This document shows, piece after piece, positions 8,461 through 17,070 of a stretch of 64,000 nucleotides of DNA; the first letter of the stretch is position 1, and every line of letters begins with the position of its first letter. The position numbers and the translations under genes are program-made. The notes below the pieces were generated by a model, which saw only the letters and a list, made by a program, of their open reading frames with translations, was not told the DNA's origin and did no database searches. The stretch lies in the NCBI RefSeq assembly GCF_006007965.1, contig NZ_CP040748.1:3224001-3288000 (forward strand), read 5' to 3'. This stretch comes from Nocardioides jishulii. GTDB lineage: Bacteria; Actinomycetota; Actinomycetes; Propionibacteriales; Nocardioidaceae.

Positions 8461-11220
8461 TCAGGCCTTCTCGGCCGCAGCCTTCTTCGTCGTCTTCTTC
8501 GTCGCGCTCTTGGACGTGGCCTTCTTGGCCGTCGTCTTCTTCGCCGCGGTCTTCGACGCCGCCTTCTTGGCCGTCGTCTTCTTCGCGGCGGCCTTCTTGG
8601 TCGTCTTCTTCGCCGTCTTCTTGGCGCCCTTCTTCGCGGGCCCCTTGTCGCGGCGCTCCTGCAGCAGCTCGGCCGCCCGCTCGAGGGTGATCGCCTCGAC
8701 GGTGTCGTCCTTGCGCAGGGTGGCGTTGTACTCGCCGTCGGTCACGTACTCACCGAAGCGACCCGCCTTGACCACGATCGGCTGGCCGGAGACCGGGTCG
8801 TTGCCGAGCTCCTTCAGCGGAGCCGTGGCGGCGCCGCGCCCACGTGCCTTGGGCTGGGCGTAGATCTTCTCCGCCTCGTCCAGGGTGATCGTGAGGAGCT
8901 TCTCCTCCGCGTCGATGGTGCGGGAGTCGGTGCCCTTCTTCAGGTAGGGCCCGTAGCGACCGTTCTGCGCGGTGATCTCGACGCCGTCCTCACCGAGGCC
9001 GACGACGCGCGGCAGGCTGAGCAGCTGCACGGCCTGGTCGAGGGTGACGGTGTCGAGGCTCATCGACTTGAAGAGCGAGCTGGTGCGCGGCTTGGCACTC
9101 TTCTTGGCGTCCTCGGGCAGGAGCTCGGTGACGTAGGGACCGTAGCGACCGTTCTTCGCGACGACGGTCAGGCCGGTCTCCGGGTGCTGCCCCAGGACGA
9201 CCTCCTCGCCGGCGGGGTTGGCGAGCAGCTCCTTGGCCTTGGCCACGGTGAGCTCGTCGGGCGGCAGGTCCTCGGGCACGTTGGCGCGCTTGCCCGCAGG
9301 CTCGCCGTCATCTCCAGGCCCCTCGATGTAGGGACCGTAACGGCCGACCCTCAGGTGGATGCCGGAGTCGGGGTCGCCGACCGGGAAGGTCGCCATCTCC
9401 CGGGCGTCGATGTCACCGAGGCCGGTGACCAGCGGCTGCAGGCCCTTGACCCGGTCGGAGCCCCAGTAGAACTCGCCCAGCTCGCTGACGCGGTCCTTCC
9501 GGCCGGCGGCGATCTCGTCGAGGATCGACTCCATCTCGGCGGTGAACTCGTAGGAGATCTGGCGGGGGAAGTGCTCCTCCATCAGGCGGATCACCGAGAA
9601 GGCGATCCACGCCGGGACCAGCGCGGTGCCCTTCTTGTAGACGTAGCCGCGGTTGATGATCGTGGAGATGATCGAGGCGTAGGTGGAGGGGCGACCGATC
9701 TCGCGCTCCTCCAGCTCCTTGATCAGCGTCGCCTCGGTGAAGCGCGACGGGGGCTTGGTCTCGTGGCCGCTCGCGCTGACGCTGGCCGCGCTGACGGCCG
9801 CGCCCTGCTCGAGGTCGGGCAGGCGGGTCTCGGCGTCGTCGCGCTGCTTGGACGTGTCGTCCAGGCCCTCGACGTACGCCTTGAGGAACCCGTGGAAGGT
9901 GATCACGCGGCCCGACGAGCCGAAGACGACGTCACGACCGTCGGCCGCGGTGCCGCCGATCCGCACCGAGACGGTGTGGCCGACGGCGTCCTTCATCTGG
10001 GAGGCGACGGTGCGCATCCAGATCAGCTCGTAGAGACGGAACTGGTCACCGCGCAGACCGGTCTGGGCGGGCGTCTTGAAGGTCTCGCCGGCGGGGCGGA
10101 TCGCCTCGTGCGCCTCCTGCGCGTTCTTCACCTTGGAGGCGTACGTCCGGGGGCTGTCGGGCAGGTACTCCGCGCCGTAGAGCTCGCGCACCTGGTCACG
10201 CGCCGCACCGACCGCGGCCGACGACAGCGTCGTCGAGTCGGTACGCATGTAGGTGATGAAGCCGTTCTCGTAGAGGCGCTGGGCGACCGACATGGTCACC
10301 TGCGCGCTCATGCCGAGCTTGCGGCCCGCCTCCTGCTGCAGCGTGGTGGTGCGGAAGGGGGCGTAGGGCGAGCGGCGGTAGGGCTTCGACTCGACCGAGC
10401 GCACCTCGTACGAGGTCTCGCGCAGCGCGGAGGCGAGCGCCTCCGCGCCGTTGCGGTCGAGGTGGACGACGGAGTCGGACTTGAGCTCACCGGTCTGGGT
10501 GAAGTCGGAGCCGCGGGCGACGCGCTTGCCGTCGACGGAGTGGAGCTTGGCGGGGAAGATCCGCGGGTCGGCCTTGGCGCCGCCGTCGAAGGAGGCGTCG
10601 AGGTCCCAGTAGGAGGCGACGCGGAACTTCATCCGCTCCTTCTCCCGGTCGACCACGAGGCGGGTCGCGACCGACTGCACGCGGCCGGCGGAGAGGCCGC
10701 TCATGACCTTCTTCCACAGCACCGGGGAGACCTCGTAGCCGTAGAGGCGGTCGAGGATGCGACGCGCCTCCTGGGCCTCCACGAGGTCCATGTCGATGTC
10801 ACGCGGGTTGGCGGCAGCCTCGAGGATCGCGGGCTCGGTGATCTCGTGGAAGACCATGCGGCGCACCGGGATGCCCTTGGGCTTCAGCTCGTCGAGGAGG
10901 TGCCAGGCGATGGCCTCTCCCTCGCGGTCCTCATCGGTGGCAAGGAAGAGCTCGTCGGCATCCTTGAGGAGCTGCTTGAGCTTGGTGATGTGGCTCTTCT
11001 TGTCGCGGGGCACCACGTAGTAGGGCTCGAAGCCGTTGTCCACGTCGACGCCCAGACGACCCCAGGGCTTGTCCTTGATCTTGGCCGGGGTCTCGGCGGC
11101 GCTCTGCGGCAGGTCACGAATGTGACCGATGGACGACTCGACGACATAACCCTTGCCGAGATATCCACCGATCTTGGTCGCCTTGGTCGGCGACTCCACG
11201 ATGACCAGCTTGTGTGCCAC
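8461..11220 (-). CDS. topA: DNA topoisomerase I with Lys/Ala-rich tail
   Basis: A 919-residue type IA topoisomerase that relaxes negative supercoils. The TOPRIM domain opens the protein (KLVIVESPTKA, ATDEDREGEAIAWH). The catalytic Tyr324 sits in FITYMRTDST. The core ends near residue 600. There follow repeated actinobacterial topoisomerase C-terminal domains, each with a GRYGPY or GRFGEY box. The last 60 residues are AAKK/TAKK repeats, a basic tail known in mycobacterial TopA to support processivity and strand passage. Length fits actinobacterial TopA. It lies alone between convergent and divergent neighbours. Confidence 0.97.
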   Translation of the reverse strand: MAHKLVIVESPTKATKIGGYLGKGYVVESSIGHIRDLPQSAAETPAKIKDKPWGRLGVDVDNGFEPYYVVPRDKKSHITKLKQLLKDADELFLATDEDREGEAIAWHLLDELKPKGIPVRRMVFHEITEPAILEAAANPRDIDMDLVEAQEARRILDRLYGYEVSPVLWKKVMSGLSAGRVQSVATRLVVDREKERMKFRVASYWDLDASFDGGAKADPRIFPAKLHSVDGKRVARGSDFTQTGELKSDSVVHLDRNGAEALASALRETSYEVRSVESKPYRRSPYAPFRTTTLQQEAGRKLGMSAQVTMSVAQRLYENGFITYMRTDSTTLSSAAVGAARDQVRELYGAEYLPDSPRTYASKVKNAQEAHEAIRPAGETFKTPAQTGLRGDQFRLYELIWMRTVASQMKDAVGHTVSVRIGGTAADGRDVVFGSSGRVITFHGFLKAYVEGLDDTSKQRDDAETRLPDLEQGAAVSAASVSASGHETKPPSRFTEATLIKELEEREIGRPSTYASIISTIINRGYVYKKGTALVPAWIAFSVIRLMEEHFPRQISYEFTAEMESILDEIAAGRKDRVSELGEFYWGSDRVKGLQPLVTGLGDIDAREMATFPVGDPDSGIHLRVGRYGPYIEGPGDDGEPAGKRANVPEDLPPDELTVAKAKELLANPAGEEVVLGQHPETGLTVVAKNGRYGPYVTELLPEDAKKSAKPRTSSLFKSMSLDTVTLDQAVQLLSLPRVVGLGEDGVEITAQNGRYGPYLKKGTDSRTIDAEEKLLTITLDEAEKIYAQPKARGRGAATAPLKELGNDPVSGQPIVVKAGRFGEYVTDGEYNATLRKDDTVEAITLERAAELLQERRDKGPAKKGAKKTAKKTTKKAAAKKTTAKKAASKTAAKKTTAKKATSKSATKKTTKKAAAEKA

Positions 11221-11340
11221 TTGCGATTCCTTGCTCTTGAGCGCCCCAGGACAGGCCGAACGCCGCCACGGTAGCGCGTGGTCCCGACGGGAGTGTGAAC
11301 AGGAGCGATTCGCAGCCGTGGTGCGGCAGACTCTGCGCCC

Positions 11341-11991
11341 ATGAACGACGAGCCGCAGTCACCGCCTTCGCGTCTCGAGGTCATCCTCGGGATTCCGCTC
11401 CTGCCGTTCGTGCTGCTGCGTGACGCGCTGCGGGCAGTGTGGCGGGGCGTACGCCGCGTGGTCGCCGCCATCGCCGACGCCTTCCGACGGGCCCTGGACG
11501 CGTTGAAGCGGGCGGTGCTCCGCGTCCTGCGTACGCCGCTGCGCTGGACCTCCGCGCTGTTGCGCGCGGTGGGCCGGTTGTTGCGCCGCCCGTTCGAGTG
11601 GCTGGCCGCGGTCGGGCGCTGGGTCGGTCGCGGGATCGACGCCGTGCTGCGAGCAGTCGGTCGCGTGCTTGCGGCGCCCTTCCGCTGGCCCTCGGCAGCG
11701 CTGCGTTGGGTCGGTCGCGGGATCGAGGCGGGCCTCCGCGCCCTCGGTCGCCTGCTGGCTGCTCCTTGGCGCTGGGCTGTCGACGCGTGGCGTGGTTTGC
11801 GTGCGTGGGTGGTGCAGTTGCTCGGCGCTCCGGTCCGCTGGGCCGTGGCGATCGCCAAGGCGATCTGGCGCGCGATCGCGGCGCCGTTCCGGTGGGTGGG
11901 TCAGCGCGTACGCGGCGTCGCCCAGAGTGTGGGTGCGAGCCTGCGGCGTGGGCGGGCGGCGTTGCCGCGGCCGAGAATTGGGCGGGGTTGA
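11341..11991 (+). CDS. Cationic amphipathic-helix repeat protein, function unknown
   Basis: A 216-residue protein almost devoid of acidic residues after residue 55 and very rich in Arg, Ala, Trp and Leu. Six P-x-[RE]-W boxes occur (Pro at 66, 84, 113, 142, 164, 182). Spacings of 18, 29, 29, 22 and 18 are near-whole numbers of alpha-helical turns (5, 8, 8, 6, 5), so the boxes fall on one helix face. A near-continuous amphipathic helix lying along a membrane or nucleic acid is my inference. Residues 12-30 are hydrophobic enough to insert. It is divergent from topA. I recognise no family. Confidence 0.65.
   Translation: MNDEPQSPPSRLEVILGIPLLPFVLLRDALRAVWRGVRRVVAAIADAFRRALDALKRAVLRVLRTPLRWTSALLRAVGRLLRRPFEWLAAVGRWVGRGIDAVLRAVGRVLAAPFRWPSAALRWVGRGIEAGLRALGRLLAAPWRWAVDAWRGLRAWVVQLLGAPVRWAVAIAKAIWRAIAAPFRWVGQRVRGVAQSVGASLRRGRAALPRPRIGRG
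11536..11895 (+). repeat. Intragenic repeats of 18/22/29 codons centred on P-x-[RE]-W boxes
   Basis: The protein repeat is visible at DNA level: the 20 bases beginning TGGGTCGGTCGC at 11620 recur exactly at 11707, a period of 87 bases (29 codons). Flanking codons have drifted. This suggests growth by in-frame duplication. Confidence 0.7.
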
Positions 11992-11996
11992 GGCTC

Positions 11997-12611
11997 ATGG
12001 ATTTCGTCCCACCAGCGCCGCCGCACCTCACGGGTTCGGAGCCCTTCGCAGGCATCGACGCCTCAGTGATCGACTTCTGGAGGTTCGCCATGAGCGACCT
12101 CCGCACGAACAACGTCCGCGGCTACCTGGCGGAGTTTCTGGTGGCCAGAGCAGTGGGATCGACGGGTCGCCGTGTCGAGTGGGACTCGTGGGACGTCACT
12201 GCCCCCAATGGCACACGGATCGAGGTCAAGTCATCCGGCTACCTGCAGGCCTGGGCTCAAGCCAAGCTCAGCACCCCGACCTTCCGTGTCGCAACCGCTT
12301 ACGCCTGGGACGCCGAGACCGCAACCTACTCGGCCGGGCAGGGCTTCAACGCCCACGTGTACGTCTTCTGTCTCCACACAGCAAGGACGCACGAGGAGTA
12401 CGACCCACTGGACGTGGCCCAGTGGCAGTTCTACATCGCGCCGCGTGAGGTCGTGGAGGCACGCGCCGGGTCGCAGATGTCTCTGTCGACGTTGGAGCGC
12501 CTCTGTGGCCAAGCCGTCTCGTACGACGCGCTGCCTGCTGCGATCAGAGGGGCACGCGGGCCCCTTCAGCCTTTCCGCCCTCCTCAGGACAGCCCAGATG
12601 CGGGGACGTGA
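11997..12611 (+). CDS. PD-(D/E)XK nuclease-like protein
   Basis: A 204-residue protein from the ATG at 11997. After a short proline-rich start comes a helix carrying Glu46 (VRGYLAEFLVARAV), then WDSWDVTAPNGTRIEVKSS with Asp66, Glu76 and Lys78. This is the alpha-D-x(n)-E-x-K order of PD-(D/E)XK nucleases. The next strand carries a Gln/Trp-rich segment, and FNAHVYVFCLH is the usual fourth core strand. Such proteins are restriction-endonuclease-like, but activity and target are unknown and no methyltransferase partner lies beside it. It follows the amphipathic repeat gene by 5 bases and may be co-transcribed with it. Confidence 0.75.
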   Translation: MDFVPPAPPHLTGSEPFAGIDASVIDFWRFAMSDLRTNNVRGYLAEFLVARAVGSTGRRVEWDSWDVTAPNGTRIEVKSSGYLQAWAQAKLSTPTFRVATAYAWDAETATYSAGQGFNAHVYVFCLHTARTHEEYDPLDVAQWQFYIAPREVVEARAGSQMSLSTLERLCGQAVSYDALPAAIRGARGPLQPFRPPQDSPDAGT

Positions 12612-12701
12612 CGTGCCCTCAGATGGACGGAATCGGCGTGCCTCCAAGCCTGGCTTCGACGTTTCACCGAGCGGGCACTTCATTGCTGCTTTCATAGCGC
12701 C

Positions 12702-12836
12702 ATGAACCTCTGCCCCATCTGTTCTGGCCCGTTGCCGAACGGGTGGCCTGTGGCGCCCAACGACGAGTGTCTGAGTTGCGGGTATCACCCCCACAGTGGC
12801 TGGGAGTCGTTGCTAGAAGATCCCGAAGGTCGCTAG
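12702..12836 (+). CDS. Tiny zinc-ribbon protein (44 residues)
   Basis: An ATG-to-TAG frame of 44 residues with two paired-cysteine knuckles: C-P-I-C at residues 4-7 and C-L-S-C-G near 28-32, separated by a proline-rich turn, then an acidic tail. The spacing suits one bound zinc. No strong ribosome site is visible, so expression is uncertain. The two knuckles in frame at this length argue against chance. It lies between the nuclease-like and ABM-fold genes in the accessory island. Confidence 0.5.
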   Translation: MNLCPICSGPLPNGWPVAPNDECLSCGYHPHSGWESLLEDPEGR

Positions 12837-12968
12837 CGCTACAGCGACGGATCAAGGCGCGCCTCAGGGCCATTCGCGGGGAAATGACGTATGCAGAAGA
12901 CCCACGAACGTGCGCGCATCGGCATGGCACGGAGAACATCTGTCGGCCCCTGCTGCCACTCTGGCTGC

Positions 12969-13277
12969 ATGACCCAACTTGCTCTGATCATTCGACACAA
13001 GACGTTGCCCGGGAAGAGGGAGGACGTGCGTAAGGTCTGGGAGGCACACATGGCGCCCGCCGTAGCGGGCAATGACAGTCACCTGGCGTACTTCTACTGC
13101 TTCGACGACACCGATCCTGATGCGATCAGCGCTTTTCAGGTGTACGACAGCGCTGGGTCGTCGCAGCAGTTCCTCGAGACCGACGCCTATCGTGCGTACT
13201 TGCAGGACGTTGAGCCGCTGTTGTCCGGTCCTCCACAGGTCACTGCACTCACGCCTGTCTGGAGCAAGCAGGCGTAG
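12969..13277 (+). CDS. Antibiotic biosynthesis monooxygenase (ABM)-fold protein
   Basis: A 102-residue protein from MTQLALIIRHKTLPGKRE to PVWSKQA. It follows the dimeric alpha-beta-barrel ABM pattern: beta1 (LALIIRHKT), helix (KREDVRKVWEAHM), beta2/3 (HLAYFYCFDD, AISAFQVYD), and a helix ending YLQDVEPLL. ABM proteins range from quinol monooxygenases to haem-degrading enzymes and uncharacterised small-molecule binders; no haem-binding Asn-Trp signature is evident. It sits as a single gene with no clear ribosome site. Confidence in the fold is fair, in chemistry low. Confidence 0.75.
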   Translation: MTQLALIIRHKTLPGKREDVRKVWEAHMAPAVAGNDSHLAYFYCFDDTDPDAISAFQVYDSAGSSQQFLETDAYRAYLQDVEPLLSGPPQVTALTPVWSKQA

Positions 13278-13370
13278 CCGGTCGAGCGGCCGCTCCGACG
13301 CGGGAAGATGCCCGACTCGCGGCGGTGTGACGCAGCTTCCGGACCGCCCCGGCCACGGCCAGTACGTGCG

Positions 13371-13793
13371 TCAGGCTAGGTCCTCAAACGACTCTTCACC
13401 GGGCCTCCAGCACATCCACGCTTGATCCACGAAGCCGGTCAGCACCGCGATCTCCGGACCAGTCAGTGCTTCCCGGTCCGGGTGCAATGCGATCGCCCCG
13501 TTCGGGAACTCGATGCGCAGTCCGATCCCCGTCGCCTCGTGCGTGTGTTGAACCAGATTAGGGATCAAGGCACGAAGTGCGTCCGCGTAGCCCAGGTCGC
13601 CATCCGAGAACACGCGCCCCTGTGCCGTTTCGACTGTCGGCATCGCGTCGCAGTTCAGGACGGGCATGTCTTCTCCGAGGCCCTCGAACCGTAGTTGGAC
13701 GTAGTCCTGAACGAACTGCACCGAGAACAATCGCGCCCCTACCAGCCTCCCCAAGAGGTCGTTCGGGATGTAGGTCGGCGGATCTTGGGACAT
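13371..13793 (-). CDS. Hypothetical protein of the accessory island
   Basis: A 140-residue soluble protein from the ATG at 13793 (MSQDPPTYIPND). Short alternating strands (LFSVQFVQDYVQLRFEG, IGLRIEFPNGAIALHPD) are followed by a C-terminal GPEIAVLTGF helix and an acidic end. The pattern suits a small alpha/beta protein of the immunity/SUKH-like size class, but I cannot place it in a family. It points away from the NACHT gene and is convergent with the ABM gene. The longer frame upstream of 13793 overlaps transposon debris and is unlikely. Confidence 0.6.
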   Translation of the reverse strand: MSQDPPTYIPNDLLGRLVGARLFSVQFVQDYVQLRFEGLGEDMPVLNCDAMPTVETAQGRVFSDGDLGYADALRALIPNLVQHTHEATGIGLRIEFPNGAIALHPDREALTGPEIAVLTGFVDQAWMCWRPGEESFEDLA

Positions 13794-13892
13794 GTCCACA
13801 TGGTGCCGTATGAACTCTCCGAGCTTTCGCAGATCGGCGCGTCCCGCATGCGGCTTGTGACGCGACCCGGGCGGTACGCGGCGGAGTGACGC

Positions 13893-14047
13893 ACGTCCAA
13901 CGGACCCACCGAAGCCCCGACCGACGCACTGGCGCATCTGCGCGGCTCAGCGTTCGGTTTCCGCAACCTGACCAACCAATCGGCAGAAGACTACTCGGAG
14001 CCGGCGGGTTGGGACCCCGACTCCTACACTGTCAACTGCGATGAGCC
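13893..14047 (+). mobile_element. ISL3-family transposase tail and right terminal repeat (remnant)
   Basis: Translation of 13893 onward gives TSNGPTEA, then HLRGSAFGFRNLTNQ, the conserved C-terminal region of ISL3-family transposases, followed by degraded sequence. At 14031-14047 the complement reads GGCTCATCGCAGTTGAC, which resembles the GGCTCTTCGC-type terminal repeats of ISL3 elements. No 5' transposase part is present on this side. The frame is open from 13890 straight into the NACHT gene, so transposon end and NACHT reading frame are fused. Confidence 0.7.
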
Positions 14048-14075
14048 TGAAGGTGGGACAGCGCAAGCGCAGGCT

Positions 14076-16964
14076 ATGAGGCTCGCCGCGACTGGAAGCA
14101 GTGCGGCCCTTCTGAATGGAGTATTCGTGGACCCCTTCACGCTCGGGATGCTCACATCGGCATTGGGCGATCTAGTGGCGCGTGCGATTTCGCGAACTTG
14201 GCACGTCTTAACCGACGACTCTCCTCAAGTCACACTGCCTACGCCGAACTCTGCCTTCGCCGTGGACTTTCTTGATGAAGTAATCCTGACCGAGGCGCAA
14301 TTCCGAAAGATCACACAGGTCCTGAATCACCCAAACATTCTCATGCTGGTCGAAGCTGCTTGCTATATACGTGCGCTCTATCCATCAGAGGCTCAAGCCG
14401 AACAATTTGCGGACCTTAAGAAATCCTTTGGTGACGTCTTCTCCTCGGCGATTGACAACGAATCAATCTTTGAATACCAAATCGAACCCCTGTGGACCGC
14501 CCTTGTTGAGCGTATTGATGAACTTCTGCCTGAAGAATCATCAGGAACGCTTTCCTCAGAGGAGCGCAACCAACTTCTCGAGCGAAAAGCCACTCTCCCG
14601 ATTTCCGGGGGCTCGGCAAGCCATCCCAGATGGCTACGTCGGTACTTAGAAGTCGCCACCGACATCGCGCTTCTCTCTCGGGTCGCCGAACGATCTCGTG
14701 AGATACGAAGCCAAGCTGCCGGGCGCTTCGGAAATATGGATCTTCATCACTCCCTGGAGTCTCACACCGATAAGACACTCGGAGATCTCTATATTCAGCG
14801 AGACCTGCAAACCCTTGACGGCGAGAATGTCCCAACACGCGAGGCGATTGGTCTTGGGCGGCGAGTACGCGCAGTGGTCACGGGGCACCCTGGCAACGGG
14901 AAAAGCACATTGACCCAACGCATCATGACTATGATCGCCGACGAAAGCGAATCGCACGCCCCACTCTTGATTCGTGTCCGTGAACTCAATGCCGAAAACC
15001 TAATCCTAGATGAGTTGGTCACTGCCGTGCAGCGACTTTATCAAGATACCTTGGTCGACCGCAGTGATGTTGAAACACTGCTGCTGCTGGGTAGGGCATA
15101 TGTGATTTTCGACGGACTCGACGAAGCGCTCGAAAAATCTAAGAGAATCAAAGTGGTAGAACAGATTCAGAGTTTCTCGAGGCAGTATCCGCTCAGCGCA
15201 ATTCTGGTAACTTGCCGAGAAGTAGGATACGAAGACGCGCCACTTGATCGAACATTCGGCCGGTTCAGGCTTCGCCCCTTCACGCTGGCACAGACGCGAG
15301 AATATGCCGAGAAATGGTTCTCCAGCGAGGAAGGGGGATTGGAGCGCGTCGAGCCATTCATGAAAGAGGTCGCGGCATCCCCTGAGCTCGCAGAGAACCC
15401 ACTGATGCTCTCGCTTCTTTGTGCACTCTATAAGAATCGTGGCCATATCCCACGAAACCGCCGCTCTGTCTACTCTGATTGCGCCGACCTTCTATTTCGT
15501 CGCTGGGACTCAATGCGCGATATCGATCAGCCGGCGGATCACATCAATCACGGCCAAGATATTATGGAAGAGATCGCAATGTTCTTCTTCCGGAGCGAAA
15601 GCGTTCAAGCGGGCATCGAAGAGCGCCAACTGCGAGACGTAATCGCTGGATACCTGCGGGACAGCGCCGGGGTTCTTCAAGGACATTCACGCCAGCGGGC
15701 AAGCGCATTCCTCGAGTTCTGCGCAGATCGCGCGTGGTTGCTCGGGGTGGATGGATCCCGTCACGGAGAGCGGGTCTTCGTCTTCACCCACCGCACCTTC
15801 ATGGAGTACTTCGCCGCCGAAGGAACTGTGCGAACCATCTCGGACACTGCGCGAATTGCGGACATCATTTACGAGACATACCGGAAGAATCCAGGCTCCG
15901 TCCTTCCGGAACTTATCGTCAGCGCAGCCGAAGCAGGTCAGCGTGATCGAGTTCGTGACATCATCAACGCGCTGAAGGAAAAGGAGCGAATCGTTGGCAC
16001 TTTGTTGCCGCTTCGTTTGCGAATTGCTGGAGTTCTGAACTTGCGTCCACGGCATCTTGACGAAATGATCGAAGAGGCGTTCTTGGCCCTTTCAAGCGAT
16101 TGGAACGCGAACGCAACAACAATCTCGAGTCACCTGTTTGCTCTTCCGCGCAACCCTAGAGAGCGAGTTGGGGCCTATGCCCTCAATCCGTCTGAGATCG
16201 GCAAACCTGAGGATGCTGCGCTTTCCCCCGGAAGAACGAATACCCTGCTGAGGGCTTGGGCCGAGTTCTCGCTCGAAACAGGTGTGGTCCAGCGCGGCCA
16301 TGAGTGGGAAGAACTCCTAGGTTCATGTTGGAGCCAGGCGATAGCGACTGGCGATATTCAAGACGAATGGACTCGCTTCTACGGAAAGCACTACTTGGGT
16401 ATCGCTGAACTTGGCTCGTCTCTTGACCGAAAGTGGTTCGCTCCAGCAGTGGGCGGCGCTCCGCGGCCTGCCGGGAAAGCCATTCTTTCTGCTGGAATTC
16501 TTGAGGGAACTATCCCGCCAAGCCTAGTTGAAGTGCACTTGGAGATGGACGGTAGCGAGAAGCCGCGCTTCTCTTACGATGAGGCCAAGAAACTCTATGA
16601 GATGCTGGCAGCGGTGCTGGCTGAGGCGAATCAGGCGCCCCTGGTGGACTGCCCGGAGTCGCGCAGGTTCGCGCTCATCTGCGCAATGGTCACTTGGGAA
16701 CTCACCGGGAGATTTGGGTGGGTCTTGGAGGAACTTGAGGCACTTCTCGGATTCAGCATCGCGTCGTTGGTGTCCCACCGTGAGGAGAACCGTATAGCCG
16801 ACGCCGAGTTAGACTTGCTGGAGGCCGAACTAGAGTGGGAGCGGCTTAAGTTGCCGCGCGCTTCTGCTGCCGACAGGGCCACGACGAAGCGTTCCGTGAA
16901 CGCCCTCTTCCCTCGCTGGGCGAAGAACTGGATGACCGGGAGGGTCGGCTTGCTCGGAGACTAG
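14076..16964 (+). CDS. NACHT-domain STAND NTPase, probable anti-phage immune protein
   Basis: A 962-residue protein. An N-terminal helical region (1-250) of unknown type precedes the NACHT ATPase: Walker A GHPGNGKST (270-278), Walker B VIFDGLDEA (343-351), a sensor region ILVTCREVGYE, the winged-helix stretch NPLMLSLLCALYKNRG and FTHRTFMEYF (from residue 570). The remaining 370 residues are helical and would be the sensor. NACHT proteins of this build protect bacteria from phages, typically by triggering cell death; that role is inferred. Codons are markedly AT-richer than the neighbours, indicating transfer. The ATG at 14076 has only a distant AAGGTGGGA; the in-frame GTG at 14127 with GGAG at 14118 may be the true start. 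Confidence 0.88.
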   Translation: MRLAATGSSAALLNGVFVDPFTLGMLTSALGDLVARAISRTWHVLTDDSPQVTLPTPNSAFAVDFLDEVILTEAQFRKITQVLNHPNILMLVEAACYIRALYPSEAQAEQFADLKKSFGDVFSSAIDNESIFEYQIEPLWTALVERIDELLPEESSGTLSSEERNQLLERKATLPISGGSASHPRWLRRYLEVATDIALLSRVAERSREIRSQAAGRFGNMDLHHSLESHTDKTLGDLYIQRDLQTLDGENVPTREAIGLGRRVRAVVTGHPGNGKSTLTQRIMTMIADESESHAPLLIRVRELNAENLILDELVTAVQRLYQDTLVDRSDVETLLLLGRAYVIFDGLDEALEKSKRIKVVEQIQSFSRQYPLSAILVTCREVGYEDAPLDRTFGRFRLRPFTLAQTREYAEKWFSSEEGGLERVEPFMKEVAASPELAENPLMLSLLCALYKNRGHIPRNRRSVYSDCADLLFRRWDSMRDIDQPADHINHGQDIMEEIAMFFFRSESVQAGIEERQLRDVIAGYLRDSAGVLQGHSRQRASAFLEFCADRAWLLGVDGSRHGERVFVFTHRTFMEYFAAEGTVRTISDTARIADIIYETYRKNPGSVLPELIVSAAEAGQRDRVRDIINALKEKERIVGTLLPLRLRIAGVLNLRPRHLDEMIEEAFLALSSDWNANATTISSHLFALPRNPRERVGAYALNPSEIGKPEDAALSPGRTNTLLRAWAEFSLETGVVQRGHEWEELLGSCWSQAIATGDIQDEWTRFYGKHYLGIAELGSSLDRKWFAPAVGGAPRPAGKAILSAGILEGTIPPSLVEVHLEMDGSEKPRFSYDEAKKLYEMLAAVLAEANQAPLVDCPESRRFALICAMVTWELTGRFGWVLEELEALLGFSIASLVSHREENRIADAELDLLEAELEWERLKLPRASAADRATTKRSVNALFPRWAKNWMTGRVGLLGD

Positions 16965-17070
16965 TTCTCCTACGTAATGACCATTGCCTTGAGAGTTGAC
17001 GTTATCTTAAGTGCTTGGGGACCACCGGGGCCCTCGCGCAGCGGTGACGGCCTGATGGAGACTCTGTGAA

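Noticed and set aside
8461..8660. Simple repeat of CTTCTT-type codons on the plus strand
   Set aside because: It is the coding sequence of the AKK-rich TopA tail, known in actinobacterial topoisomerases.
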